64,000 nt of DNA from JAPLSN01 sp964482955. GTDB taxonomy: Bacteria; Spirochaetota; Spirochaetia; Treponematales; UBA12059. Within the stretch, counting starts at the first letter, position 1. Each line of letters begins with the position of its first letter. The DNA lies in assembly GCA_964482955.1 (NCBI GenBank), contig CAYZZW010000007.1:20201-84200 (forward strand), given 5' to 3'. Positions 49,598 through 57,882 of the stretch are shown here, one piece after another. The notes beneath the pieces are model-generated. The model had not been told where the DNA came from. It ran no database searches and worked only from the letters and a program-made list of their open reading frames with translations. A program made the position numbers and the translations under genes.

Positions 49598-50623
49598 CTA
49601 GATCCCGAGCGCGGCCTTGGTCGCCGCCACGACGCGGTCGACCGCGTCGTCGTCGATCCAGAAGTGCGTCACGTAGCGGAGCTTCCCGTCCTCGGGCGGA
49701 TTCACGAGGATGTCCTGGACCCGCATGGCGCCGACGAAACGGTCGGGATCGGGCGCCGGCGTGGCCGAAAAGAACACCATGTTGATGTCGAGCCCGGAGC
49801 GGTCGATTTCCACGCCGGGAATCCCGGCGAGCGCCGCGGCGAGCCGCTTCGCCCTCGCGTGGTCGTCATGAAGACGCGTCCGCATTTCCTTCAGGGCGAC
49901 GAGGCCCGCGGCCGCCAGGATGCCGGCCTGCCGGAGGCCGCCGCCGAGGATCTTGCGCTTGCGTCTCGCCGCGTCGATGAAGGCCTTGGTGCCCGCGAGC
50001 ATGGAGCCGACCGGCGCGCAGAGGCCTTTCGACAGGCAGAACATCACCGAGTCCGCGCGGTCGGCGATTTCGCGCGGGTCGACGCCGAGGGCGGCGGCGG
50101 CGTTGAAGAGCCGCGCGCCGTCCAGGTGGACCGGAATGCCCGCCTCGCGCGCGGCGCGGTACGGTCCGTCCATCTCCGCGAGCGTGAGGACGCGGCCGGA
50201 GGAGTGCGCGTTCTCGAGGCACACGAGCGAGGTGGGCGGGTAGTGGATGTCGTCGCCCCTGATCCGCGAGCGCACGTCCTCCGCGGTGAGGACGCCGTTC
50301 GGCGCGGCCACGGTGCGGAGCTGGACGGCCGCGATGACCGCGGCGCCGCCGGCTTCGTGCTGGACGATGTGGTTCCCCTCGGGGATGATGACTTCGCTGC
50401 CGCGCGGGCAGTGGACATACAGCGCCAGCTGGTTCCCGAAGGTGCCCGACGGCACGAAGAGCGCCGCTTCCTTCCCGAGGAGTTCCGCGGACAGGCGCTC
50501 GAGCGCGGTCACGGTGGGATCGTCGCCGTAGACGTCGTCGCCGACTTCCGCCGCGGCCATGGCCTGCCGCATCGCGGGCGTCGGCCAGGTCACGGTGTCG
50601 CTGCGCATGTCGATGTGTTTCAT
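49598..50623 (-). CDS. ltaE: Low-specificity L-threonine aldolase
   Basis: A 341-residue PLP enzyme cleaving threonine/allo-threonine to glycine and acetaldehyde. The fold-type I N-terminus DMRSDTVTWPTPAMRQAM is characteristic. Asp168 (HLDGARLFN) contacts the pyridine nitrogen, and Lys199 in SKGLCAPVGS is the Schiff-base lysine. Length is typical. It is 40 bp upstream of the GH31 gene and 27 bp downstream of the HD hydrolase on the same strand, suggesting co-transcription. ATG 50623 is preceded by GGGAGA at about 5-10 bp. Confidence 0.9.
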   Translation of the reverse strand: MKHIDMRSDTVTWPTPAMRQAMAAAEVGDDVYGDDPTVTALERLSAELLGKEAALFVPSGTFGNQLALYVHCPRGSEVIIPEGNHIVQHEAGGAAVIAAVQLRTVAAPNGVLTAEDVRSRIRGDDIHYPPTSLVCLENAHSSGRVLTLAEMDGPYRAAREAGIPVHLDGARLFNAAAALGVDPREIADRADSVMFCLSKGLCAPVGSMLAGTKAFIDAARRKRKILGGGLRQAGILAAAGLVALKEMRTRLHDDHARAKRLAAALAGIPGVEIDRSGLDINMVFFSATPAPDPDRFVGAMRVQDILVNPPEDGKLRYVTHFWIDDDAVDRVVAATKAALGI

Positions 50624-50650
50624 GTGGAGTCTCCCGCTTTCGTGGATGGT

Positions 50651-51217
50651 TTACTGATTCCCCGCGAGGCCCAGGTCGGCCGCCACGGTCCGCATCGCCA
50701 GGATGGTTTCGCCGATGAGCTGGTCGAGCCCGACGCCGAGCATTTCGGCGCCCCGTTCTATGACGCCCCGGTCCACGCCGGCGGCGAAGGCGGTGGTGCC
50801 CCACTTCTTCTTCACGGATTTCGTCTCGAGGTCGAGGAGGCTCTTCGAGGGGCGGACGAGGGCGCACGCCGTCACGAAGCCCGTGAGCTCGTCGATCGCG
50901 TAGAGCGTCTTTTCCATTCCGGTTTCGGGCTTCACGTCGTTGCAGCGTCCGTAGCCGTGGCTGAGCACGGCGCGGATGAAGGCGGCGTCGTAACCGGCGG
51001 CGGCGAGCGGCGCCTCGGTGTGATGGAGGTGTTCCGTCGGGTGACGCTCGTAATCGAGATCGTGGAGGAGTCCCGCGCGGGCCCAGAGTTCGGCGTCCTC
51101 GCCGGAGCTTTCGGCGAAGCGGCGCATCGTGGCCTCCACCGCCAGGGCGTGTTTCCAGAGCGACGGGTCCGCGTTGTGTTCGCGCCAGAGGGCGACGGCT
51201 TCTTCACGGCTTTGCAC
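50651..51217 (-). CDS. HD-domain hydrolase
   Basis: A 188-residue cytosolic metal-dependent phosphohydrolase-type HD protein. His23 (WKHALAVE) and His52-Asp53 (LLHDLDYER) form the HD metal motif; a further conserved HSxxY-like region (LSHGYGRCN) follows. Related proteins have broad phosphatase activity on nucleotides, but no substrate can be assigned. The GTG start at 51217 has a near-perfect SD (AAGGAGG at 7 bp). It is the first gene of the minus-strand operon with ltaE and the GH31 gene. Confidence 0.85.
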   Translation of the reverse strand: MQSREEAVALWREHNADPSLWKHALAVEATMRRFAESSGEDAELWARAGLLHDLDYERHPTEHLHHTEAPLAAAGYDAAFIRAVLSHGYGRCNDVKPETGMEKTLYAIDELTGFVTACALVRPSKSLLDLETKSVKKKWGTTAFAAGVDRGVIERGAEMLGVGLDQLIGETILAMRTVAADLGLAGNQ

Positions 51218-51315
51218 GGAAATCCTCCTTAATAAAGCGCCGTCATCCTACACCGGCGATTCGGGTGACGCAACCGGAAACGGCGTCGGCGCGTGCCTTT
51301 TGGTGATCCGCGTGA

Positions 51316-51321
51316 TACGAT
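51316..51321 (+). promoter_or_regulatory. Leaderless-type -10 of the GH114-like gene
   Basis: TACGAT ends 6 bp (CAAGGC) before ATG 51328. The -35 is weak. AAGG in the gap is too close for a normal SD. Confidence 0.4.
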
Positions 51322-51327
51322 CAAGGC

Positions 51328-52314
51328 ATGAAAGCGCGCACGTGGATCATCGGCGTCTCGATCGGTCTCGTCCTGTCGTGGGGGTGCGTGTCGGACGGCC
51401 GTTCCAGGAGCGATGTCCCGTCCGTGCCGCCGTTCGAAGGACCGGCGGCGGCGAGCGGCGTCTCGTTCGCGCCCGCGTCGTGGGCCTACATGCTGCAGGG
51501 GAACGCGGCGGCGGCGCTCGGGTCGTCGACCTTCAAAGCGGTCGTCACGGATTACTCGAAGGACGGCACGCAGGCGGGAGCGTATACCGCCGCGGACGTG
51601 GCGGCCATGAAGGCGGGCGGCCGCACGGTCCTCGCCTACCTGTCGATCGGGGAAGCCGAGAGTTACCGGTACTATTTCGATCCCGCGTGGCTCGGCGCGA
51701 AACCGCCCGCCTGGCTCGGGAACGAAAATCCCGACTGGCCGGGCAACTACAAGGTGCTGTACTGGTCCGCCGACTGGCAGGATCTCGTCTACGCGTACCT
51801 CGACAAGATCGTCGCCGCGGGCTTCGACGGCGTCTACCTCGACATCGTCGACGCCTACTGGCACTGGGCCGATCCGGAGAACGGGGAAGGGCTCGTCATC
51901 GGCGAGGCGCTCGCGGCGGAGCGCATGATTTCCTTCATCGCCCGGATCGCCGCCCGCGCGCGCGCGACGGACGCGGATTTCCTCGTGGTGCCGCAAAACG
52001 CGGAGGAAATCCTCGATTTCGATACGAGCGATCACTACCTCGATTCGATGGACGGCATCGGGATCGAGGATCTTTTTTACGACGAAAGAACCCCGACGTC
52101 CGCCGCGACGCGGACATATCGCAGGGGCTTCCTGGATTCGTTGCATGGTTCCGGCAAGGCGGTCATCGTCGTCGATTACGCGTGGGCTGGAGCCGCGGAT
52201 ACGACCGTGAACGATTTCCGGTCCCTCTGTTCCGACGCCAGCTTCGTGCCCTACGCCGCGGTTTCCGACCGCGCGCTCGACGAGATCGTCGTTTTTACCG
52301 GCCAGGGCGAGTAG
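51328..52314 (+). CDS. GH114-like (TM1410-type) secreted lipoprotein
   Basis: A 328-residue lipoprotein. A signal peptide with lipobox LSWGC (Cys about residue 20) is followed by a (beta/alpha)-barrel of the TM1410/endo-alpha-1,4-polygalactosaminidase group: VVTDYSKDG, VLAYLSIGEAESYRYYFDPAW, GFDGVYLDIVDAYWHW, VVPQNAEEI. In known members the conserved Asp/Glu in YLSIGEAE and GVYLDIVD form the active site. The family is thought to cleave exopolysaccharide such as poly-galactosamine, so this may remodel a matrix polymer. It is monocistronic; the mRNA may be leaderless. Confidence 0.8.
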   Translation: MKARTWIIGVSIGLVLSWGCVSDGRSRSDVPSVPPFEGPAAASGVSFAPASWAYMLQGNAAAALGSSTFKAVVTDYSKDGTQAGAYTAADVAAMKAGGRTVLAYLSIGEAESYRYYFDPAWLGAKPPAWLGNENPDWPGNYKVLYWSADWQDLVYAYLDKIVAAGFDGVYLDIVDAYWHWADPENGEGLVIGEALAAERMISFIARIAARARATDADFLVVPQNAEEILDFDTSDHYLDSMDGIGIEDLFYDERTPTSAATRTYRRGFLDSLHGSGKAVIVVDYAWAGAADTTVNDFRSLCSDASFVPYAAVSDRALDEIVVFTGQGE

Positions 52315-52437
52315 CCGGCCGCCGTTTCGCCCCCTATTCCGGCGCCCGTTCCGACCTCCCTCCTTTTTCCCTCTCTCCGATTCTTCTCAACCTCGGAAGG
52401 CGGGTTCCGATAATCGAAGAGAAGGCGGGTATTCCCG

Positions 52438-52494
52438 GTTGAAATCGGCTAGAGCCGATTTCAACTTTGGCCGAAGCCGATTACGACTTTGGCC
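52438..52494 (+). promoter_or_regulatory. Operator-like palindrome and 22-bp-spaced direct repeats upstream of the flagellar operon
   Basis: Arms 52438-52450 and 52453-52465 form a perfect 13-bp palindrome (GTTGAAATCGGCT). The motif GCCGATTnnnACTTTGGCC occurs at 52454-52472 and 52476-52494, exactly 22 bp apart (two helical turns). A sigma-28-like TCCGATAA lies at 52406-52413. The arrangement is 35 bp before the flgN-like ATG. Confidence 0.5.
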
Positions 52495-52529
52495 AGCGAC
52501 GATTTCGGACCCGCGCGGGAGAAAATCGC

Positions 52530-53027
52530 ATGAACGACACGTGGTATTCCGAACTGCTCGAATTCGTCATCGAAGAGACCAAGCTGCTCGACGAGATCAC
52601 CTCGGAGCGGAAACGGTTCGCGCTGGCCGTTCGGAACCGCGACTGGCCCCGGCTGGAGACGGCCATCGAGGCGCTCCAGCGCGCGAGCGACCGGCTGGGC
52701 GTGGCGGAAACCTGCCGCGCGGAGCTGTGGGAACGGCTCAGGATCTCCGCGGCGCTTCCGGCCGACGCGGGACTCGTGCGCGTGCTGTTCGCGGTGCCGG
52801 AGCCGTATCGCGGCGTGCTCCACGACGCCATCCGCCAGATGAAGGTGTCCGCGCTGCGGGCGCGCATCGAGGGCGAGGCGGTGGGCGAGTACGTGGCCGC
52901 GACGACGAGCGCCGTGACGAGCGTCGTGGACGAGCTGTACCCGGAGCGCAAGGGCCGCATCTACGGCAAGTCCGGCCGCGCGGTGTCCCGCTCCGACCAG
53001 CCCCTCGTCCTGAACACCGCGTTGTGA
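52530..53027 (+). CDS. flgN: FlgN-like flagellar export chaperone
   Basis: A 165-residue helical protein with heptad-like leucine spacing (ELLEFVIEETKLLDEITSERK) and a basic C-terminal tail. It is located directly before flgK, the normal place for FlgN, which keeps FlgK and FlgL export-competent in the cytosol. Overall sequence is poorly conserved in the family, so the call relies on position and helical character. GGGAG lies about 9 bp before the ATG. A 250-bp gap with a family B repeat separates it from flgK. Confidence 0.7.
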   Translation: MNDTWYSELLEFVIEETKLLDEITSERKRFALAVRNRDWPRLETAIEALQRASDRLGVAETCRAELWERLRISAALPADAGLVRVLFAVPEPYRGVLHDAIRQMKVSALRARIEGEAVGEYVAATTSAVTSVVDELYPERKGRIYGKSGRAVSRSDQPLVLNTAL

Positions 53028-53043
53028 CCGTTTCGTGGGAAAA

Positions 53044-53226
53044 CAACCACGAAGGGCACGAAGGTGCGGCCACGAAGGTCACGAAGGAAGAAATGGAATT
53101 GTTGATGATTTGATACGAAGAGCACGGAGAAAAACGATGCATGGAGAAAGAACACGCGAGGTAGTTTCCCTTTTTAAACTCCTCTTCCCTTCGTGTTCTT
53201 CGTTTCCTTCGTGTTCTTCGTGGTAA
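53044..53226. repeat. Family B inverted repeat inside the flagellar operon
   Basis: It starts 17 bp after the flgN-like stop: CCACGAAGGGCACGAAGG words left, CCTTCGTGTTCTTCGTGGTA right, A/T-rich centre with GATGCATGG. It separates flgN from flgK. Confidence 0.7.
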
Positions 53227-53275
53227 TGATTTTGCATAGCGAGCGGCGATGTTTTGCCGCGGGGAGAGTGAGGCG

Positions 53276-55150
53276 ATGACATCGACCTTCATGGGGATCG
53301 AGATCGGCAAGCGCGGGATCATGGCCCATCAGCAGGGCCTGGCCACGACCGGCCACAACATCACGAACGCGTCGACCGAGGGCTATTCGCGCCAGCGGAT
53401 CGAGCTCGGCACCTTCGAGCCGCTCTACGACCCCGCCTTCAACCGCGAGGAAACCCCGGGCCAGATCGGACAGGGCGCCGTCGTGTCGCGCATCGAGCGC
53501 GTGCGCGACATGCTCCTCGAGGGGCGCATCGTGGCGCAGGACGGCACGATGGGCTACTGGAACACCGCCGACAAGTACATGCGCCTCGTCGAGCAGGTGT
53601 ACGACGAGCCCACCGAGATCTCCGTGCGCGGCCAGATGGACAAGTTCTGGGATTCGTGGCAGGAGCTGTCGCTCCACCCGTCGGAGCTGCCGGCCAGGCG
53701 CGCGGTGGTCGAGCGCGGCCAGGGCTTCATCGACGCGGTGCACGAGCGCTACCGCCGCCTGCAGGGCGTGCGCGACATGGCCGACCAGGACATCCGCGTC
53801 GTCGTGAAGCAGGTCAACTCGCTTTCGTCGCAGATCGCCGGGCTCAACGCGGAGATCGTGAAGGTGCGCGCCCTCGGCGACAACCCGAACGACCTCATGG
53901 ACCGCCGCGACCTGCTCGTCGAAAAGCTCGCCGAGCTCGTGCCGGTCTCGACCGACGGCCGCGACAAGGACGAGTTCATGGTGCACGTGAACGGCCAGGT
54001 GCTCGTGCAGGGCAAGCTCGCGCGGCAGTTCGAGATGGTCTCCGGACCGGAGAACGACGGCTACGGCGAGGCGCGCTGGACCGACACCGGCTCGACGATG
54101 GAGTTCGGCGGCGGCACCCTCGGCGCCCTCTTCGAGATGCGCGACGTCGTGGTCCGGGGCGAGATCCAGAGCCTCGACACGATGACGATGACTTTCACGG
54201 ACCTCGTGAACGAGATCCACTCCTCCGCCTACGGGCTCAACGGCAAGACCGGCACGGCCTTCTTCGCCGAGTATCCCGCGGTGAACAACGTCGCGGGCAA
54301 CTACGACCGGAACGGCGACGGCGCCTTCGACTCCACGTACCTGTACCGCATGACCGGCTCCAACGCCCTCCAGGCGCAGGAACAGGTCGGCCTCGCGGGC
54401 GTCATCCGCCTGCCCGGCGTCGCGGGCGACGTCGAGATCGAGTACCGGCCCACGGACACGATCGCGCAGATCGTCGACCGCATCAACAACGCGAGCGCGG
54501 AAGTGACCGCGCGGCTCGACCGGAACGGCCGGCTCGAACTGCGCGCCTCTCCCTCCGCGGACAAGGCCAATCCGGACTTCGTCATCCGCCACGTGGAGGA
54601 CTCCGGCGAGTTCCTCGCGGGCTACGCGGGCATCCTGCCGGCTTCCGGCCCGGGCGGCGCGTACGACTGGGGAGCCGCGGACGCGGCCGTCGCCCTGCGC
54701 GGCACGGTGGACTACGCCGTGGCGCCGCTGTCGCACCCGTCCGGCTGGATCGAGGTGAGCTTGGACGTGAAGCGCGACCTCTCGAGCGTCGCTTCCGGCT
54801 TCGGGGACAACGGCAATCCCGCCGCCCCCGGCGACGGTCGCGCGGCCATCGAGATCGCGGCGCTCCGCGACCGCAACGTCATGGTGGGCGCCAACAAGAC
54901 CTTCGACGACTTCTTCGCGGACTCGGTCGCGCGCGTCGGCCTCATGGGCGAGCGCGCCGGCATGAATTCCGAAACCCAGTCGCGCATCGTGAAGAACCTG
55001 ACCGACATGCGGGAATCGATCTCCGGCGTCAACATGGACGAGGAGCTTTCCAACATGATCAAGTTCCAGCACGGCTACGCCGCGGCCGCGAAGTTCATCG
55101 CGACCTTCGACGAGATGCTCGACACCATCATCAACCGGATGGGAGTGTGA
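53276..55150 (+). CDS. flgK: Flagellar hook-associated protein 1 (hook-filament junction)
   Basis: A 624-residue structural protein of the hook-filament junction, exported by the flagellar type III system into the periplasmic flagella. The N-terminus (STFMGIEIGKRGIMAHQQGL, TTGHNITNASTEGYSRQ) is the FlgK/hook family heptad region. The C-terminus (SGVNMDEELSNMIKFQHGYA, AAKFIATFDEMLDTIINRMG) is the matching helix. Positions in between are variable, as usual. The open frame extends nine codons further upstream, but ATG 53276 has the SD GGGGAGAGTGAGG. flgL follows 5 bp after the stop. Confidence 0.95.
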   Translation: MTSTFMGIEIGKRGIMAHQQGLATTGHNITNASTEGYSRQRIELGTFEPLYDPAFNREETPGQIGQGAVVSRIERVRDMLLEGRIVAQDGTMGYWNTADKYMRLVEQVYDEPTEISVRGQMDKFWDSWQELSLHPSELPARRAVVERGQGFIDAVHERYRRLQGVRDMADQDIRVVVKQVNSLSSQIAGLNAEIVKVRALGDNPNDLMDRRDLLVEKLAELVPVSTDGRDKDEFMVHVNGQVLVQGKLARQFEMVSGPENDGYGEARWTDTGSTMEFGGGTLGALFEMRDVVVRGEIQSLDTMTMTFTDLVNEIHSSAYGLNGKTGTAFFAEYPAVNNVAGNYDRNGDGAFDSTYLYRMTGSNALQAQEQVGLAGVIRLPGVAGDVEIEYRPTDTIAQIVDRINNASAEVTARLDRNGRLELRASPSADKANPDFVIRHVEDSGEFLAGYAGILPASGPGGAYDWGAADAAVALRGTVDYAVAPLSHPSGWIEVSLDVKRDLSSVASGFGDNGNPAAPGDGRAAIEIAALRDRNVMVGANKTFDDFFADSVARVGLMGERAGMNSETQSRIVKNLTDMRESISGVNMDEELSNMIKFQHGYAAAAKFIATFDEMLDTIINRMGV

Positions 55151-55155
55151 CCTGA

Positions 55156-56403
55156 ATGAACCGCGTCAGCACGGACCTGCCGAACAACGACACCCAATAC
55201 TGGCTCCGCCGCAAGGAAGAGGCCATGGCCGACCTCGAGACGAAGATGGCGCGCCAGACCCGCCTCCCCGAGCTGCGCTCGGACCCGCTCGCCGCGGCGC
55301 ACGCCGTGAAGTACGAATCCTTCGTGACGCGGCTGTCGCGCTTCGAGAAGAACGCCGTCTACGCGCAGGACGTCTCCGCCGTCGCGGAAGGGTACGTGCG
55401 CCAGGGCCAGGACGTGATGCAGCGCCTCCGGGAGATCGCCGTGCAGGGCGCCAACGGCGTGTATTCGAAGGAAGATTCCGGCTACATGGCCGCGGAGGTC
55501 AACGAGCTCCTCGAGGAACTCGTGACCATCGCGAACGCGCGCGGCCCCGACGGCCGCTTCATGTTCGCGGGCGACAAGGTGACGACCGAGCCCTTCCGCG
55601 CCGTCAAGGGCTTCCAGGCCGTTTCGGGCGAGGAGATGATCGTCGGCCTCGAGTACCTGGGATCGACCAACTCGCTCGACGCGGAGATCACGCAGGACGC
55701 GTACGTCCCCGTCGGCGTGCCCGGCAATCAGGTGTTCTGGGGCGAGCAGCGCGCCGTCTTCTCCACCTTCGACGCGTCGCAGTACCGCGTCACGCAGGCT
55801 TCGATCATCCGGATCGACGGCCACGACATCCAGCTCCGCGAGGGCGACACGCTCCACGCCATCGTCGCGCGCGTCAACCAGTCGGGGGCCGCCGTGAAGG
55901 CGTCGGTCGACCCGGAGCGCAACTCGCTCGTCCTCCAGACGACCGCGCCGCACGAACTGTGGCTCGAGGAAGGGCAGGGCGGCCGCGTGTTCACCGACCT
56001 CGGCATCCTGAAGGATCCGGGAGCGCCGCCCCCGAACAACTACGCGCCGACCGCCGTCGTGGCGGGCGGATCGCTCTTCGACGCCGTCATCTCGCTCCGC
56101 GACGCGCTCTACCGGAGCGATCACGAGGAAGTCGGCAGCCGCGTCATGGCGGCCATCGACGCGTCGATGGACAACGTCAACCTGCGCGTCGCCGAGTTCG
56201 GCGCGCGGAGCCAGCGCCTCGAGCAGGCGCGCCTCCGCCTCAACAAGGAGATCCCCGACGTGACGAAGCTCCTCGCGGAGGAGAAGGATCTCGACGTGGC
56301 CACCGCCGCGATGGAGCTGCGCATGGCCGAGTTCGCCAAGAACGCGGCCCTCGGCGTGGCGGGGCGCGTGTTGCCGAAGACGCTCCTTGACTTCCTGCGC
56401 TGA
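55156..56403 (+). CDS. flgL: Flagellar hook-associated protein 3
   Basis: A 415-residue flagellin-like junction protein between FlgK and the filament. The flagellin-type N-terminal helix (VSTDLPNNDTQYWLRRKEEAMADLETKMA) and the RLREIAVQGANGVYS coil are conserved. GPDGRFMFAGDKVTTEPF is a typical FlgL signature. The C-terminal helix ends AKNAALGVAGRVLPKTLLDFL. GGGAGTG lies before the ATG. It continues the flgK operon and is followed by fliW. Confidence 0.95.
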   Translation: MNRVSTDLPNNDTQYWLRRKEEAMADLETKMARQTRLPELRSDPLAAAHAVKYESFVTRLSRFEKNAVYAQDVSAVAEGYVRQGQDVMQRLREIAVQGANGVYSKEDSGYMAAEVNELLEELVTIANARGPDGRFMFAGDKVTTEPFRAVKGFQAVSGEEMIVGLEYLGSTNSLDAEITQDAYVPVGVPGNQVFWGEQRAVFSTFDASQYRVTQASIIRIDGHDIQLREGDTLHAIVARVNQSGAAVKASVDPERNSLVLQTTAPHELWLEEGQGGRVFTDLGILKDPGAPPPNNYAPTAVVAGGSLFDAVISLRDALYRSDHEEVGSRVMAAIDASMDNVNLRVAEFGARSQRLEQARLRLNKEIPDVTKLLAEEKDLDVATAAMELRMAEFAKNAALGVAGRVLPKTLLDFLR

Positions 56404-56422
56404 TACGGGAGAGAGTGCGACC

Positions 56423-56863
56423 ATGACGATCCAGACGAAAGCGTACGGCGCGGTGGAAATCGAAGAGCGCCAGAAGATCGAGTTCCCGCGCGGGCTCCTC
56501 GGTTTCGAAAAGTTCCGGCACTACGCCCTGCTCGAGGCGCCGCAGAAACCCTTTCTTTGCCTCCAGTCGCTCGAACTGCCGGAGTTGGCGTTCATCCTGA
56601 TCGATCCCTTCCTCTTCCGGCCGGACTACACCATCGACATCCCCGACCGCGACCTTTCGGAGATCGGGCTCCAGAGTCCCGAGAACGCCATCGTGATGGC
56701 CATCGTGACGGTGCCGGGAGACGGCTCGGCGGTGACGGCCAACCTCATGGGCCCGCTCGTCGTCAACCGCGAAAACCGGCAGGGCATCCAGTCCGTGCTC
56801 GGCGATCCGCGCTGGCTCGTGAAGCACGACATCATGGCGGAGCTTTCGAAGGCGGGGGGCTGA
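56423..56863 (+). CDS. fliW: Flagellar assembly factor FliW
   Basis: A 146-residue beta-rich protein. Text YGAVEIEERQKIEFPRGLLGF, FILIDPFLFRPDYTI and NLMGPLVVNRENRQGIQSV matches FliW. FliW binds free flagellin or, when flagellin is low, CsrA, thus coupling flagellin synthesis to secretion. In this window it precedes csrA with a 1-bp gap, the order seen in Borrelia and Treponema. ATG 56423 has GGGAGAGAGTG as SD. No flagellin gene lies in this window. Confidence 0.95.
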   Translation: MTIQTKAYGAVEIEERQKIEFPRGLLGFEKFRHYALLEAPQKPFLCLQSLELPELAFILIDPFLFRPDYTIDIPDRDLSEIGLQSPENAIVMAIVTVPGDGSAVTANLMGPLVVNRENRQGIQSVLGDPRWLVKHDIMAELSKAGG

Positions 56864-56864
56864 C

Positions 56865-57089
56865 ATGCTCATACTCACCCGCAAGGTCGGCGAGAAGATC
56901 GTCGTGAACGACGACGTCGTCGTGACGGTGCTCGAAGTGCACGGCGACCAGGCCAAGATCGGCGTCGACGCCCCGCGCTCGGTGAAGGTCTACCGCGAGG
57001 AAGTCTTCAACGCCATCCAGGAAGAGAACAAGCGCGCCGCCGACTCCGTGATGAAACTGCCTCCGCTCGACATCCCCGCGCGAAAATAA
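56865..57089 (+). CDS. csrA: Carbon storage regulator CsrA
   Basis: A 74-residue RNA-binding translational regulator: MLILTRKVGEKIVVNDDVVV, the family hallmark, and KIGVDAPRSVKVYREEVF with the RNA-contact Arg-Glu. It is a dimer that represses flagellin and other mRNAs by covering GGA at the SD and is antagonised by FliW. The C-terminal tail (SVMKLPPLDIPARK) is longer than the E. coli protein, as in many FliW-partner CsrAs. It closes the flagellar operon and is followed by a strong terminator. Confidence 0.95.
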   Translation: MLILTRKVGEKIVVNDDVVVTVLEVHGDQAKIGVDAPRSVKVYREEVFNAIQEENKRAADSVMKLPPLDIPARK

Positions 57090-57127
57090 ATCCAAGCCTG
57101 CGTCGACTCGAAATACCGCTTGCCGAT

Positions 57128-57160
57128 CCGGGCCGCCTTCGCGCGGCCCGGTGGCTTTTT
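57128..57160 (+). terminator. Rho-independent terminator of the flagellar operon
   Basis: CCGGGCCGC-CTTCGC-GCGGCCCGG (arms 57128-57136, 57143-57151) followed by TGGCTTTTT. It is 39 bp after the csrA stop. Confidence 0.9.
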
Positions 57161-57174
57161 CGCGCGTCCGCGGC

Positions 57175-57180
57175 TACAAT
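57175..57180 (+). promoter_or_regulatory. Leaderless-type -10 of rnhB
   Basis: TACAAT, 6 bp (CGCCGG) before ATG 57187, with no SD. It lies 15 bp after the terminator T-tract. The -35 is weak. Confidence 0.5.
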
Positions 57181-57186
57181 CGCCGG

Positions 57187-57882
57187 ATGACGGTGCGTGA
57201 CGCGTGTCGGAAAGCCGACGTGGAACTGGACGGGATCGTGTGCGGAATCGACGAGGCGGGACGCGGACCGCTCGCGGGGCCGGTGACGGCGGCGGCCGCG
57301 GTGCTGCCGGATGACTTTCCGTTCGACATGCTCGACGACTCGAAAGTCCTCCGCGAGCGCGACCGCGACGCGGCCGCCGCTGTCATCCGCGAGCGCGCGG
57401 TCGCGTGGTGCGTCGGCTGGGCGTATCCCTTCGAGATCGACGAGCTCAACATACTCGGCGCCACCTTCATGGCCATGGAGCGCGCCTTCGCGGGCATCGC
57501 GGCGGCGGTGGATATCGTCGTCGTGGACGGCAACCGGATGCCGCCCTTCGATCCGCGCTGCGTGCCGGTCGTGAAGGCCGACGCCCTCGTGCCGGCCGTG
57601 ATGGCCGCGTCCATCCTGGCCAAGACCGCGCGCGACCGCGCGATGGAGCGCTTCGACTGGCTGTATCCCGAATACGGCTACGCGGGCCACAAAGGGTACC
57701 CGACCGCCAAGCATCGCGCGGTCTGCCTCGAGCTCGGTCCGTCGCCCATCCAACGCCTTTCGTTCGCCGTCCGCGTTCCGGCGCAAGGCTCTTCGGCGCG
57801 CGGCCCGAACGCGCCCGGGCGGACGGGCGCGAAGGCGCCGGGACGGACTCAAAAACCGAAAGGCATGCGGAAGGAAACGTAA
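57187..57882 (+). CDS. rnhB: Ribonuclease HII
   Basis: A 231-residue RNase HII that removes ribonucleotides and RNA from RNA-DNA hybrids. The catalytic start GIDEAGRGPLAGPV provides Asp and Glu, and VDGNRMPPF and SILAKTARDRAMERF are also standard. Tyr-Gly motif YPEYGYAGHKGYPT is intact. A basic, proline-rich tail (about residues 200-231) exceeds the core. It has its own leaderless-type promoter behind the csrA terminator. The 3' end overlaps the convergent metallopeptidase gene by 34 bp. Confidence 0.95.
   Translation: MTVRDACRKADVELDGIVCGIDEAGRGPLAGPVTAAAAVLPDDFPFDMLDDSKVLRERDRDAAAAVIRERAVAWCVGWAYPFEIDELNILGATFMAMERAFAGIAAAVDIVVVDGNRMPPFDPRCVPVVKADALVPAVMAASILAKTARDRAMERFDWLYPEYGYAGHKGYPTAKHRAVCLELGPSPIQRLSFAVRVPAQGSSARGPNAPGRTGAKAPGRTQKPKGMRKET

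Noticed and set aside
49487..51232. 581-codon + strand frame opposite the threonine aldolase and HD genes
   Set aside because: Shadow of two well-supported minus-strand genes; arginine/glutamate/glycine-rich with no motif.
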